DNA from: Enteractinococcus helveticum
GTDB lineage: Bacteria; Actinomycetota; Actinomycetes; Actinomycetales; Micrococcaceae
Direction: 5' to 3'
NCBI RefSeq assembly: GCF_020742345.1
Contig: NZ_DYXC01000029.1
Coordinates: 1-64,000 of the forward strand
DNA: 64,000 bases
A model generated the notes under the pieces. It was not told the DNA's origin. It saw nothing but the letters and a program-made list of their open reading frames with translations, and did no database searches. Made by a program: the position numbers and the translations under genes. This document shows positions 26,407-35,305 of the stretch, in pieces; the stretch's first letter is position 1, and every line of letters begins with the position of its first letter.

Positions 26407-27795
26407 GTGAAACAGTCGCGTTACTCCCCCGGCGCTCGACTGCACCGCCAAAGCAGCGGTGCAGTGCGATTCTGGCGCGCCTTTACCATGGTTCTTACTG
26501 GCCACCCGGCTCGGGCGGCCGTGTCCGCTTTTGTGCTTGTGATCAGTGTGTTCACCGCACTGTTGGCGCTGCCGTGGGCTTCGGCCAATCACCAGCCGAT
26601 GTCGTTGGTGGATGCGGCGGTCACGGCCACCTCTGCGGTGACCGTGACCGGGCTAACCTCACAGGATCCGGAATTTTATTCTTTTGCTGGCCAGGTTGTG
26701 ATTCTTGCGGCTATTCAAACCGGCGGGTTGGGGATCGTAACCCTGGGTGCCTGGTTGACGCTGGTGGTCTCGCGACGGTTGAGCCTGCGTACCCGGTTGT
26801 TATCGACTGAATCGCTGGGCGTGTCAAAACTTGGTGAAGTCCCGGCCCTGTTGCTGACCGTTTTCGTGGTGACGTTATCGATTGAGGCGCTGCTGACGCT
26901 GGTGATGCTCCCGGTTTTTGTGCGGTCACTTGGGGTTGGTGAAGGGGTCTTCCACGCGGTATTTTATTCGGTTTCGGCATTTTCGAATGCCGGATTTGTC
27001 CTGGACGCCACCAGTTTGTCACACCCGCTGATCATGACGACGATTAACATTGGCGTCTTTGCTGGCGCGCTGGGCTTTCCGGTGGTGTACATGCTCTACC
27101 GGATGGTGTTTCACAAAGCTCGAATGAATCTGCACACCCGCCTCACCTTGGAAATGACGGCAATTCTCTTGTTTGGTGGCGCCGTGGTGTTGGCAATCTT
27201 TGAGTGGAATAACCCTGCGACCCTGGGACCGATGAGTACGGTCGATAAACTACATAACGCACTGTTTGCCTCGGGCATGACACGGTCGGGCGGGTTCAAT
27301 ACCTACGAGGTGACCGCCCAAACGGATCAGACGTTACTGGTAACCAACGTGTTGATGTTCATCGGTGGCGGTTCCGGTTCAACAGCCGGTGGCATCAAAG
27401 TCACCACACTGGCCGTGCTACTCTTGGCGATCGTGACCGAGATTCGCGGTGACGAGCATATCCGCGTACACCGGCGGGAGTTGCCGGTGACGATCATCCG
27501 GGTGGCGGTGGCCGTGCTGATGGCCGGCGGCGTCGTCGTATTGACCGCCGTGGTGCTGTTGACCTGGGTGACTGGCGCTGATTTAGGAGCCACACTGTTC
27601 GAGGTGCTGTCAGCATTTGGCACCGTGGGGCTTTCCACCGGGTTGACGGCCAGTGCGCCCGATGCCGGCAAGTGGATCTTGGTCGCGGTGATGTTCATTG
27701 GGCGCGTGGGTACCATTACTTTTGCCACGGGTTTGACGATCCGTCAACAAAAAACGTTATACCGTTTCCCAACAGAAAGGCCGATCATTGGTTAG
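26407..27795 (+). CDS. trkH: TrkH-family potassium uptake membrane subunit
   Basis: Ion-channel subunit of 462 residues with four pore-loop repeats: TATSAVTVTGL, FYSVSAFSNAGFV, ASGMTRSGGFNTYE and LSAFGTVGLSTGL. Each contains the selectivity glycine. GGGSGSTAGGIKVTT is the conserved loop before the third repeat's end. GTG 26407 is accepted with a distant GAGGA. Its stop lies inside the start of the TrkA-like gene, so the subunits are coupled. Confidence 0.93.
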   Translation: MKQSRYSPGARLHRQSSGAVRFWRAFTMVLTGHPARAAVSAFVLVISVFTALLALPWASANHQPMSLVDAAVTATSAVTVTGLTSQDPEFYSFAGQVVILAAIQTGGLGIVTLGAWLTLVVSRRLSLRTRLLSTESLGVSKLGEVPALLLTVFVVTLSIEALLTLVMLPVFVRSLGVGEGVFHAVFYSVSAFSNAGFVLDATSLSHPLIMTTINIGVFAGALGFPVVYMLYRMVFHKARMNLHTRLTLEMTAILLFGGAVVLAIFEWNNPATLGPMSTVDKLHNALFASGMTRSGGFNTYEVTAQTDQTLLVTNVLMFIGGGSGSTAGGIKVTTLAVLLLAIVTEIRGDEHIRVHRRELPVTIIRVAVAVLMAGGVVVLTAVVLLTWVTGADLGATLFEVLSAFGTVGLSTGLTASAPDAGKWILVAVMFIGRVGTITFATGLTIRQQKTLYRFPTERPIIG

Positions 27796-28447
27796 ACCAT
27801 TAGATTCTCCGGTATTAGTGATTGGGCTGGGCCGCTTTGGTTCGGCTCTGGCTCGCGAATTGACGGAGTTGGGACGCGAAATCATGGCACTGGAGCAGGA
27901 TCGGAACATTGTCCAGCACTTTTCGGATGCCTTCACCACCATTGTGCAAGCCGATGCAACGGACATCACGGCGCTCAAGCAGGTGGGTGCGGATCAATTT
28001 GAGACCGTTGTCGTCGGCATTGGGACGTCGGTTGAAAATTCGGTGCTGACCGTGGCGAATTTGGTGGATTTGGGAATCACGAATATTTGGGCCAAGGCCA
28101 TTACGCGCTCGCACGGTGAAATCTTGGAGCGCATTGGTGCAAAACATGTGATTTATCCGGAACAAGAAGCCGGTGAGCGCACCGCGCATCTACTCAGTGG
28201 CACGATGCGGAATTTCACGGAATTCGCTCCCGATTATGCTCTGGCGATTATTTCGGTGCCGGCGGTACTGGCGAATCGTTCGGTGCGTGAATTACGGTTG
28301 AAAGAACGCTACGGGGTGACACTCGTGGCCTATGAAGCCGATACGGAGTTCCAAAATATTTCCATGGATACCAAACTCCCGGAAGGTACCAATATGCTCG
28401 TGGCAGGTCCGACAGATAGGGTCGATGACTTTGCCAAGCGGATTTAG
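27788..28447 (+). CDS. trkA: TrkA/KtrA-type regulatory subunit of K+ uptake
   Basis: A 219-residue RCK protein gating TrkH. The Rossmann RCK_N domain starts VLVIGLGRFGSALARELTEL, with acidic ALEQD ending strand two. The C-terminal RCK_C half begins around residue 135. It uses a TTG start at 27788 with AAAGG eight bases upstream and overlaps trkH by eight bases. It is closer to single-domain KtrA than to the double-length E. coli TrkA. Confidence 0.9.
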   Translation: MVRPLDSPVLVIGLGRFGSALARELTELGREIMALEQDRNIVQHFSDAFTTIVQADATDITALKQVGADQFETVVVGIGTSVENSVLTVANLVDLGITNIWAKAITRSHGEILERIGAKHVIYPEQEAGERTAHLLSGTMRNFTEFAPDYALAIISVPAVLANRSVRELRLKERYGVTLVAYEADTEFQNISMDTKLPEGTNMLVAGPTDRVDDFAKRI

Positions 28448-28471
28448 CATCCACGGAAGGCGAAACGTTTT

Positions 28472-29881
28472 ATGGTGACTGCCAATGTGATCGGCTCAGG
28501 CCCCAATGGATTAGCGGCAGCAGTGACGTTAGCCAAGGCGGGGATTGAAGTCACCGTCTATGAACGCAACGCGATCCCAGGTGGCGGGGCTCGTTCGGTT
28601 GAGGCCACGCTGCCGGGAATCTTACATGACCATTGCGCTGGATTTCACCCGCTGTCGGTCAATAACGCATTCGTGTTGGACGCGCAGTTGGATAGCTTCG
28701 GTTTGGAATGGGCACTGCCAGCAATTCAGTATGCTCACCCGTTGGACTATGGGCGCGGGGCGGCGGCTTACCGCTCGATTGAACACACCGGTCAACAGCT
28801 GGGCGATCCTGCTTGGCAGGTGCTGTTTGGTCCCCTGGCACGGCATTTTGCCAAACTGTCTAACGACGTGGTTCAGCCCATGCTGCAGTTTCCGCAGTCG
28901 CCCATTGGATTTACGCGCTTTGGTATGCGTGCAGGACTGCCGGTTAGTCTGTTGGCCAAAGCCTTCCGGACAGCTGAGGCTCAGGCATTATTCGCCGGGG
29001 TTGCCGCCCACGCGTTTCAACCGTTTCACACGCTGGGGTCTTCAGCCATTGGGGTGACCCTGTTAGCAGCAGCACACGCGGTGGGTTGGCCGGTGGCCAA
29101 AGGTGGTTCGCAGGCGATTGTGGATGCGATGCTCAAGGCCTTAGACCACTACGGCGCCACGGTGGTCACCGATGCCCATATCAGTTCGTTGGCTGATGTT
29201 CCCACCGCAGATATTGTGATGCTCAATACGGGTCCGGCGGCAGCCGCAGACATCCTAGGTTCGGCGGTGCCGGATCGTATCGCGTCTGGGTTGCGCCGCT
29301 ACCGGTACGGGCCAGCAGCCGCCCCGGTGAGTTTGGCGGTAGAAGGTGGTATCCCGTGGCTGTATGAACCGGCACGTCAAGCAGGCACAGTACACGTAGG
29401 TGGATCGTTTGCGGAGATCGCCGTCGTCGAAGCACAGATTTCCAAGGGCAGGATGCCGCCTAATCCCTTTGTGCTGGTGGGGCAGCAATCGGTGGCCGAT
29501 CCGGTTCGGGCGCACCATAATATTCACCCGGTTGATGCGTATGCGCATGTGCCCGCCGGATATCCGCACGACGCCACCGAACTAATTATCCGTCAGCTGG
29601 AACGTTTTGCGCCCGGCGTGCGCGAGCGCATTGTGGCGCACAGTTCGCGCACCACCGCAGACCTGGAGGCAGATAACCCCAACTTTGTGGGTGGGGATAT
29701 CGTTTCGGGCGCCAATTCCCTAGATCAGCTCCTGTTCCGTCCACGTCCGGCACTGAACCCGTACCGGTTGGGTTCAACGCGAGCATATCTGTGCTCTGCG
29801 GCCACGCCCCCTGGCGCCGGGGCGCACGGGATGGCCGGCTATAACGCGGCTCGAAGCGCGCTGGAGGATCTTGAACGCTAA
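28472..29881 (+). CDS. Phytoene-desaturase-like FAD oxidoreductase
   Basis: A 469-residue flavoprotein starting NVIGSGPNGLAAAVTLAKAG and then VYERNAIPGGGARSVEATLPG, the typical FAD-binding start of the CrtI/NAD(P)-dependent amine oxidoreductase superfamily. The C-terminal CSAATPPGAGAHGMAGYNAA is the second FAD contact. Other carotenoid genes are absent nearby, so the function is open. The neighbour in front is trkA, 24 bp away, perhaps the same transcript. The last four bases overlap the convergent proC. Confidence 0.85.
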   Translation: MVTANVIGSGPNGLAAAVTLAKAGIEVTVYERNAIPGGGARSVEATLPGILHDHCAGFHPLSVNNAFVLDAQLDSFGLEWALPAIQYAHPLDYGRGAAAYRSIEHTGQQLGDPAWQVLFGPLARHFAKLSNDVVQPMLQFPQSPIGFTRFGMRAGLPVSLLAKAFRTAEAQALFAGVAAHAFQPFHTLGSSAIGVTLLAAAHAVGWPVAKGGSQAIVDAMLKALDHYGATVVTDAHISSLADVPTADIVMLNTGPAAAADILGSAVPDRIASGLRRYRYGPAAAPVSLAVEGGIPWLYEPARQAGTVHVGGSFAEIAVVEAQISKGRMPPNPFVLVGQQSVADPVRAHHNIHPVDAYAHVPAGYPHDATELIIRQLERFAPGVRERIVAHSSRTTADLEADNPNFVGGDIVSGANSLDQLLFRPRPALNPYRLGSTRAYLCSAATPPGAGAHGMAGYNAARSALEDLER

Positions 29882-30693
29882 GCGCCGAGTTCTTCGGAAC
29901 GGGCGACGTTGGCCTGCAGTGCCTTGATGATCAGGTCATTGAACCCGTTGGCGTCCATCGAATTTAGTGCGGCCTGCGTGGTGCCGCCTTCGGTAGCAAT
30001 CGAGTCTTCTAGTGCGCTGGGATCGGCGTCGTGGTGGTCCAACATTGCGCCGGCGCCAACCACTGTCAGACGGGCCAGTTCCTGGGCAACCTGTTCTTCC
30101 AGCCCCAATTCCACGCCGGCGGCAGCAAGGGCATTGACGAATCGGAAGACGTATCCCGGTCCGGAGCCGGCCAACGCGCCCAGCGCATTGAGCTGGTCTT
30201 CGGACAGTTGGAACACGGTGCCCGATGCGGCGAAGAGTTGTTCAACCTGGGTGACCTGTGCATCGGTAACGGTGGTCCCGCGTGCCAGGCCCACCACACC
30301 TTTGCCAACGGTCAGTGCGACGTTGGGCATCGTGCGCACCACGGGTTGGCCTTCGGGCAACACCGAAGTCAGCGTGGCCAGTGTGGTGCCGGCAGCCACC
30401 GAAACCACCACGGTGTCGGAACGCAGCGCATCGGCCAACCCTTGTGCGGTCTCCACGATGTGGAATGGTTTGACCCCCAGCACCACGATGTCGGCATCAG
30501 CCACCGCCTGGGCATTGGCTCCCGGGTTGTTTTGCTCTGCTGTCACCGAGATACCAAATGCTTCGCGCCGGGAGGCAGCGGAGGCTTCCGAATGCGTGGT
30601 GGCAATCAGGTTTTCGGGGTCGTAGCCTTCGGCTAACAGGCCGGCGACGATCGCAGAGTTGAGATGACCTAAACCAATAAAGCTGATGCGCAC
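29878..30693 (-). CDS. proC: Pyrroline-5-carboxylate reductase
   Basis: Last step of proline synthesis, NAD(P)H-dependent, 271 residues. N-terminal ISFIGLGHLNSAIVAGLL is the cofactor loop. VVLGVKPFHI, VRTMPNVALTVGKG and the dimer signature GALAGSGPGYVFRFVNAL with EGGTTQAAL are diagnostic. GTG 30693 has AAGGAG about ten bases upstream and overlaps the stop of the isomerase gene by one base. The longer frame to 30819 lies within that gene and is rejected. Confidence 0.93.
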   Translation of the reverse strand: MRISFIGLGHLNSAIVAGLLAEGYDPENLIATTHSEASAASRREAFGISVTAEQNNPGANAQAVADADIVVLGVKPFHIVETAQGLADALRSDTVVVSVAAGTTLATLTSVLPEGQPVVRTMPNVALTVGKGVVGLARGTTVTDAQVTQVEQLFAASGTVFQLSEDQLNALGALAGSGPGYVFRFVNALAAAGVELGLEEQVAQELARLTVVGAGAMLDHHDADPSALEDSIATEGGTTQAALNSMDANGFNDLIIKALQANVARSEELGA

Positions 30694-31505
30694 TAGTGTT
30701 GTTCTCCTTGGGTTGCTGGGTTGCGTGCCAGATGTTTGCGGGTGAAGGCCAGTGCTTCGGCCAGCATTTCTTCGCGGTGGCCCGGATATTGTTGGCCGCG
30801 CGTGGATACCTCGATACACACGGCGCCGTCGTAGTCACTTTCGGCCAGATAATGTAGCGATTCCACCACGCGTTGATTGCCGTGGCCGGGCAGCAGGTGT
30901 TCATCGGCCGGTGAGCCGGCCCCATCGGTCAGGTGGACGTGTGCTAGCCGCGAACCCAGCAGTTTGATGGCTCGTAGCGAATCCATTTTGGCGGTTGCCG
31001 CGTGCGAGAAATCCCAGGTGACATGGTCATAGTCCTGTGGGATTGGATCATAGTGGGGCAGATACATTTTAATTTCTTGGCCGCTGACTCGCCACGGGTA
31101 CATGTTTTCCACCGTAATGGTCACCCCGGTGGCTTGCATGATGTCGCGAATGCCGTCGGCAAAATCGGTTGCATAGGAGCCTTGCCAGCGAAAGGGTGGA
31201 TGCACGACGACGATTTCTGCCCCCAGTTCGCGCGCCAGGTCGGCTGCGCGGGCGACTTTGGTCCACGCGGAGCCCCAGACCTGTTGCGTAAAGAGCAGGG
31301 TTGGGGCGTGGATCGAGTGAATGGGCATGGAGTGCCGCTGGGCCAGGTCATCGAGCTTGGTGGGGTCGTGGGTCCACCGGTTCTGGGTGATCATGATTTC
31401 AACACCGTCATAGCCGAGGTCATCTGCCATGGCAAAGACGTGTTGGGGTGGTAGAGAAAAGATCGACGACGACGACAGTGTCACCGGGATTTCTGGTCTA
31501 GCCAC
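30693..31505 (-). CDS. Sugar phosphate isomerase/epimerase (AP endonuclease 2-like TIM barrel)
   Basis: A 270-residue TIM-barrel protein with metal-binding residues in YDGVEIMI, SIHAPTLLF, IVVVHPPFRWQ, ITVENMYPW, VTWDFSHA and AHVHLTDG. The conserved triad of glutamate and histidines matches the xylose-isomerase-like superfamily. Its counterpart also stands between ppx and proC in mycobacteria. Substrate unknown. Confidence 0.85.
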   Translation of the reverse strand: MARPEIPVTLSSSSIFSLPPQHVFAMADDLGYDGVEIMITQNRWTHDPTKLDDLAQRHSMPIHSIHAPTLLFTQQVWGSAWTKVARAADLARELGAEIVVVHPPFRWQGSYATDFADGIRDIMQATGVTITVENMYPWRVSGQEIKMYLPHYDPIPQDYDHVTWDFSHAATAKMDSLRAIKLLGSRLAHVHLTDGAGSPADEHLLPGHGNQRVVESLHYLAESDYDGAVCIEVSTRGQQYPGHREEMLAEALAFTRKHLARNPATQGEQH

Positions 31506-32535
31506 CTGTTACTCCTAGTGAGAATCCGGGCCGTTGGTCATCCGAGGTCAAGTCTACGCCCTCCACCCTGGCACTGTCCTTGGTCTGCGCAACACGTCCT
31601 TGAACACGTAGGGCGTCCAAGCGCCCCAGGATCAGGCCCTCACGTAGCGCCCACGGGCAGATGCTGAGCTTTTTGACCTTAAATATTTTCATGGCGGCCT
31701 GGGCCACCATGCCACCGGCTAATACCTGACGGGCACGAATGTCAGAGACCCCGGGCAGCTGGGCGCGCTGGGTTTCGGTCATCAGTGCCATGGTCTGGTT
31801 CCACATCAGCAGGTCTTTGGCTCGCAGTTTGCGCGGCACAAAGAGCCCGTCAGTCGATGGCGCAGCCCCTGCGACGCGGGCCAGCGAGCGGAAGGTCTTT
31901 GATGTACCGGTGACCACCGTATTATCCGGGAGCTTTTTCGGAAACATCTTCCGGTATTTTTTTAACACCGAATAGATGTAGTCGTCTAAGGTTTCGACCT
32001 GCTGTGCTGAGGGCGGATCGGGGTCCGGGAAGAATTCTCGGGTCAGCCGCTGAGCGCCCAGCGGCACAGATACGGCGGTGGTGGGCAACTCATCGGTGCC
32101 AAAAGACATTTCAAATGAGCCGCCACCGATATCAAAATTCAACAGATTTTCCACGTGCCAACCGTGCCAGCGCCGCACCGCGAAATAGGTCATCGCGGCT
32201 TCCTGGTCGCCCGATAGCACGGTGAGATGCACCCTGGTTTCTTCGGTAATACGTTCGAGTACCTCGGGGCCATTGGCCGCATCACGAATGGCCGAGGTAC
32301 AAAAACTGATCATATCGGCGGCATCATTGGCCTTAGCGAAGGCAACGGCTCCGTGAATAAACTCGATCAGGCTGCGCTGGCCTTCTTGGGTGATGGCACC
32401 GTCGTCATCAAGGTGTTCGATCAGCGACATCGGACGTTTATGGTCGGCGTACGCGGTTGGGCGTGCTCCGGGAAACGCATCCACCAGTAATAGGTGGACC
32501 GTATTTGATCCGATGTCCAGGACTCCCAGACGCAT
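31498..32535 (-). CDS. Exopolyphosphatase/guanosine pentaphosphatase (Ppx/GppA)
   Basis: A 345-residue actin-fold phosphatase hydrolysing polyphosphate or pppGpp. Phosphate-1 loop LGVLDIGSNTVHLLLVDA, catalytic-site FCTSAIRDAANG, and phosphate-2 loop LLNFDIGGGSFEMSFG are all visible. It is the short, two-domain actinobacterial form. It overlaps the isomerase start by eight bases and follows topA by seven bases, suggesting one long transcript. Confidence 0.9.
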   Translation of the reverse strand: MRLGVLDIGSNTVHLLLVDAFPGARPTAYADHKRPMSLIEHLDDDGAITQEGQRSLIEFIHGAVAFAKANDAADMISFCTSAIRDAANGPEVLERITEETRVHLTVLSGDQEAAMTYFAVRRWHGWHVENLLNFDIGGGSFEMSFGTDELPTTAVSVPLGAQRLTREFFPDPDPPSAQQVETLDDYIYSVLKKYRKMFPKKLPDNTVVTGTSKTFRSLARVAGAAPSTDGLFVPRKLRAKDLLMWNQTMALMTETQRAQLPGVSDIRARQVLAGGMVAQAAMKIFKVKKLSICPWALREGLILGRLDALRVQGRVAQTKDSARVEGVDLTSDDQRPGFSLGVTGG

Positions 32536-32542
32536 GGTTATG

Positions 32543-35269
32543 CTACTTCTTCTTCGTTCGTTTGACGGGGCCTTTGGCCCGTTTCTCGGCGAGCAGTTCG
32601 AAGGCTTGGCCCTCGGTGATCTGTTCTGGGGCGGTACCGCGGGGCACGGTCACGTTGGTGGTGCCGTCGGTAATATAAGGGCCAAATCGGCCTTCTTTGA
32701 TCACGACTTTCTTGCCCGACGACGGGTCATTGCCGAATTCGGCAATCGGCGGTTTGGCTTGACCCCTGCCCCGTCGCTGTTTGGGTTGCGCGTAAATTTC
32801 CTCGGCTTGCGCAAGCGTGATGGTAAATAGCTGCTCTTCGGATTCCAGTGATCGCGAGTCCGAGCCCTTGCGCAAATACGGGCCAAAGCGACCGTTTTGT
32901 GCGGTGATCTCTTCGCCATCGGCGGCCACACCCAGACTCCGTGGTAGCGACAGAATCTTCAGCGCGTCGTCCAAGGTCATGGTTGCAATCTCCATGCCCT
33001 TGAGCAAGGACCCAGTTTTAGGTTTGGGCTTCTTCGGGGCCTTTTTAGGTTTCTTCCGCCCGTTTTTGTAATACTCATCAGGTTGGGCGTCTTTATACGC
33101 TTGGATTTCTTCTTCAGTGAAGTCCCGAATAATTTGGGTGACGTAGGGTCCATAGCGGCCATCTTTGGCAACAATTTCATAACCGGTTTCCGGATCAGTA
33201 CCCAGGAGCCGTTCAGAGGGCCCGGCGGTTTCTATCATTTCGACGGCGAGGGCTGCCGTGAGCTCATCCGGCGCCATTTCTTCGGGGACGTTGGCGCGCT
33301 TGGGGTCCTCGCCCTCTTGGGCATCAGCCCCCGGGGTCTGTTCCAGGTACGGGCCGTAGCGTCCCACCCGTAGGGTGATCCCCTCGGCAACTGGAATCGA
33401 GTTGATGGCCCGAGCGTCAATATCGCCCAGGTTTTCCACGGTGTGCTTCAGGCCCTGAGCTGATTCAGCCTGCCCGAAGTAGAAGCCTTCCAACCAGTCG
33501 CGGCGATCCATCTGGCCGGCGGCAATCTGGTCGAGGTCATCTTCCATGCGGGCGGTGAACTCGTAGTCCACGTAACGGGCGAAATGTTCTTCCAACAGCC
33601 GGATTACCGAAAACGCTATCCAGGACGGTACCAGTGCTGAGCCGCGTTTACGCACGTAGCCGCGGTCCAGAATCGTGGAGATGGTTGGGGCATACGTTGA
33701 TGGGCGCCCAATTTCACGTTTTTCTAATTCGGCGACCAACGAGGCTTCAGTGTAGCGAGCCGGTGGCGTGGTTTCGTGGCCGTCGGCTTCAAGATCACGG
33801 GCCTCCAAGATCTGGCCTTCACCCATATCGGGTAGGCGGGCGTCGTCGCGCTCTTGTTTTTCACCCGGCACAGATTTCTGATCCGATTCATAGGCTTTCA
33901 TGAACCCGGGTACGGTAATCACGGTGCCCGAGGCAGAGAACTCGGCAACCCGCGGAGTAGTTTCGGCCGAGGTGCCCGCAATTTTCACGGTGGCCGTGTA
34001 TCCGGTGGCATCAATCATCTGCGAGGCCACGGTGCGTTTCCAGATCAGCTCATAGAGCCGGTACTCGTCGGCGGTCAACGAGTTTTTGACTTTTGACGGC
34101 GTCCGGAAGTAGTCCCCGGACGGGCGGATCGCTTCGTGAGCTTCCTGTGCAGAAGCATTCTTGGAGGCGTAATAGCGCGGTTTATCCGGCACCATCTGGC
34201 CGCCATAGAGTTCGGTGGCCTGCTGACGGGCCGCCGAAATCGCCTGGCTGGACAAGACAACCGAGTCGGTACGCATGTAGGTGATGTACCCATTTTCATA
34301 CAGTCGCTGGGCCACCTGCATGGTCACCCGCGAGGTGAACCGCAGACGCCGCGAGGCTTCCTGTTGCAGGGTCGAGGTGGTAAACGGTGCTGCCGGACGA
34401 CGGCGATATGGCTTGTCCTCAAGCGAGGTGATCGCAAATTCGGTAGCTGCCAGCCCCGTGGCCAGTGACTGGGCGGAAGACTGATCCAGGTGAACAACTT
34501 CAGCCTTGGATTTCAGCTGCCCTTCGTCGTCAAAATCTCGACCGGTGGCCACCCGAATATTATCAACGGCCGAAAGCTTGGCCGTGAAGGATTCTTCGTC
34601 GTCGGTCACAAAATCTGCGGTCAGATCCCAGTACGACGCCGGCACAAAAGCCATGCGTTCGCGTTCGCGTTCCACAACCAGGCGGGTGGCCACGGACTGT
34701 ACACGACCCGCCGATAGCCCGGGGCCGACTTTGCGCCACAGCACCGGGGAGATTTCATAACCGTAGAGCCGATCGAGGATGCGACGGGTTTCCTGGGCAT
34801 CTACCAGATCGGTATCGAGTTCGCGAATATTTTCTAGGGCACGCTGGATACCCTCTTCGGTAATTTCCGTAAACGCCATGCGGTAGACCGGGACTTTGGG
34901 TTTCAGCACCTCAAGCAGGTGCCAGGCAATCGCCTCGCCTTCCCGGTCAGCATCTGTTGCCAGGTAGAGTTCGTCGGCGGTCTTGAGCGCTTTGCGAAGT
35001 TCTGCGACTTTCTTTTTCTTATCGTCTGCAACCACATAATAGGGTTCGAAACCGTCTTCGGTGTCTACTGCGAATTTGCCGTAGGGGCCCTTTTTCATGT
35101 CGGTGGGCAGATCAGATGGGCGGGGTAGGTCGCGAATGTGACCTACAGAGGAATCAACAATCCAGCCCTCACCAAGGAATTTGGCGATGGATCGGCTTTT
35201 GGCCGGGGATTCCACGATAACCAATTTGGTGGTATCACCATTGGTCGTTGCAGAACTTTTTGCGCTCAC
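32543..35269 (-). CDS. topA: DNA topoisomerase I
   Basis: Type IA topoisomerase relaxing negative supercoils, about 908 residues. The Toprim domain has LVIVESPAKSRSIAKFL and the acidic ATDADREGEAIAWH. The catalytic tyrosine is in GYITYMRTDS at about residue 330. The C-terminus has no cysteine zinc fingers but several Toprim_C repeats (GRYGPYV, GRFGPYL, GRFGPYI) and a lysine-rich tail, as in other actinobacteria. GTG 35269 has AGGAG five bases upstream. A GTG at 35284 is in frame but lacks such a site. Confidence 0.96.
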   Translation of the reverse strand: MSAKSSATTNGDTTKLVIVESPAKSRSIAKFLGEGWIVDSSVGHIRDLPRPSDLPTDMKKGPYGKFAVDTEDGFEPYYVVADDKKKKVAELRKALKTADELYLATDADREGEAIAWHLLEVLKPKVPVYRMAFTEITEEGIQRALENIRELDTDLVDAQETRRILDRLYGYEISPVLWRKVGPGLSAGRVQSVATRLVVERERERMAFVPASYWDLTADFVTDDEESFTAKLSAVDNIRVATGRDFDDEGQLKSKAEVVHLDQSSAQSLATGLAATEFAITSLEDKPYRRRPAAPFTTSTLQQEASRRLRFTSRVTMQVAQRLYENGYITYMRTDSVVLSSQAISAARQQATELYGGQMVPDKPRYYASKNASAQEAHEAIRPSGDYFRTPSKVKNSLTADEYRLYELIWKRTVASQMIDATGYTATVKIAGTSAETTPRVAEFSASGTVITVPGFMKAYESDQKSVPGEKQERDDARLPDMGEGQILEARDLEADGHETTPPARYTEASLVAELEKREIGRPSTYAPTISTILDRGYVRKRGSALVPSWIAFSVIRLLEEHFARYVDYEFTARMEDDLDQIAAGQMDRRDWLEGFYFGQAESAQGLKHTVENLGDIDARAINSIPVAEGITLRVGRYGPYLEQTPGADAQEGEDPKRANVPEEMAPDELTAALAVEMIETAGPSERLLGTDPETGYEIVAKDGRYGPYVTQIIRDFTEEEIQAYKDAQPDEYYKNGRKKPKKAPKKPKPKTGSLLKGMEIATMTLDDALKILSLPRSLGVAADGEEITAQNGRFGPYLRKGSDSRSLESEEQLFTITLAQAEEIYAQPKQRRGRGQAKPPIAEFGNDPSSGKKVVIKEGRFGPYITDGTTNVTVPRGTAPEQITEGQAFELLAEKRAKGPVKRTKKK

Positions 35270-35305
35270 GTGGCTCCTTTTCACTACAGCTTCTTCAACA
35301 CTAAT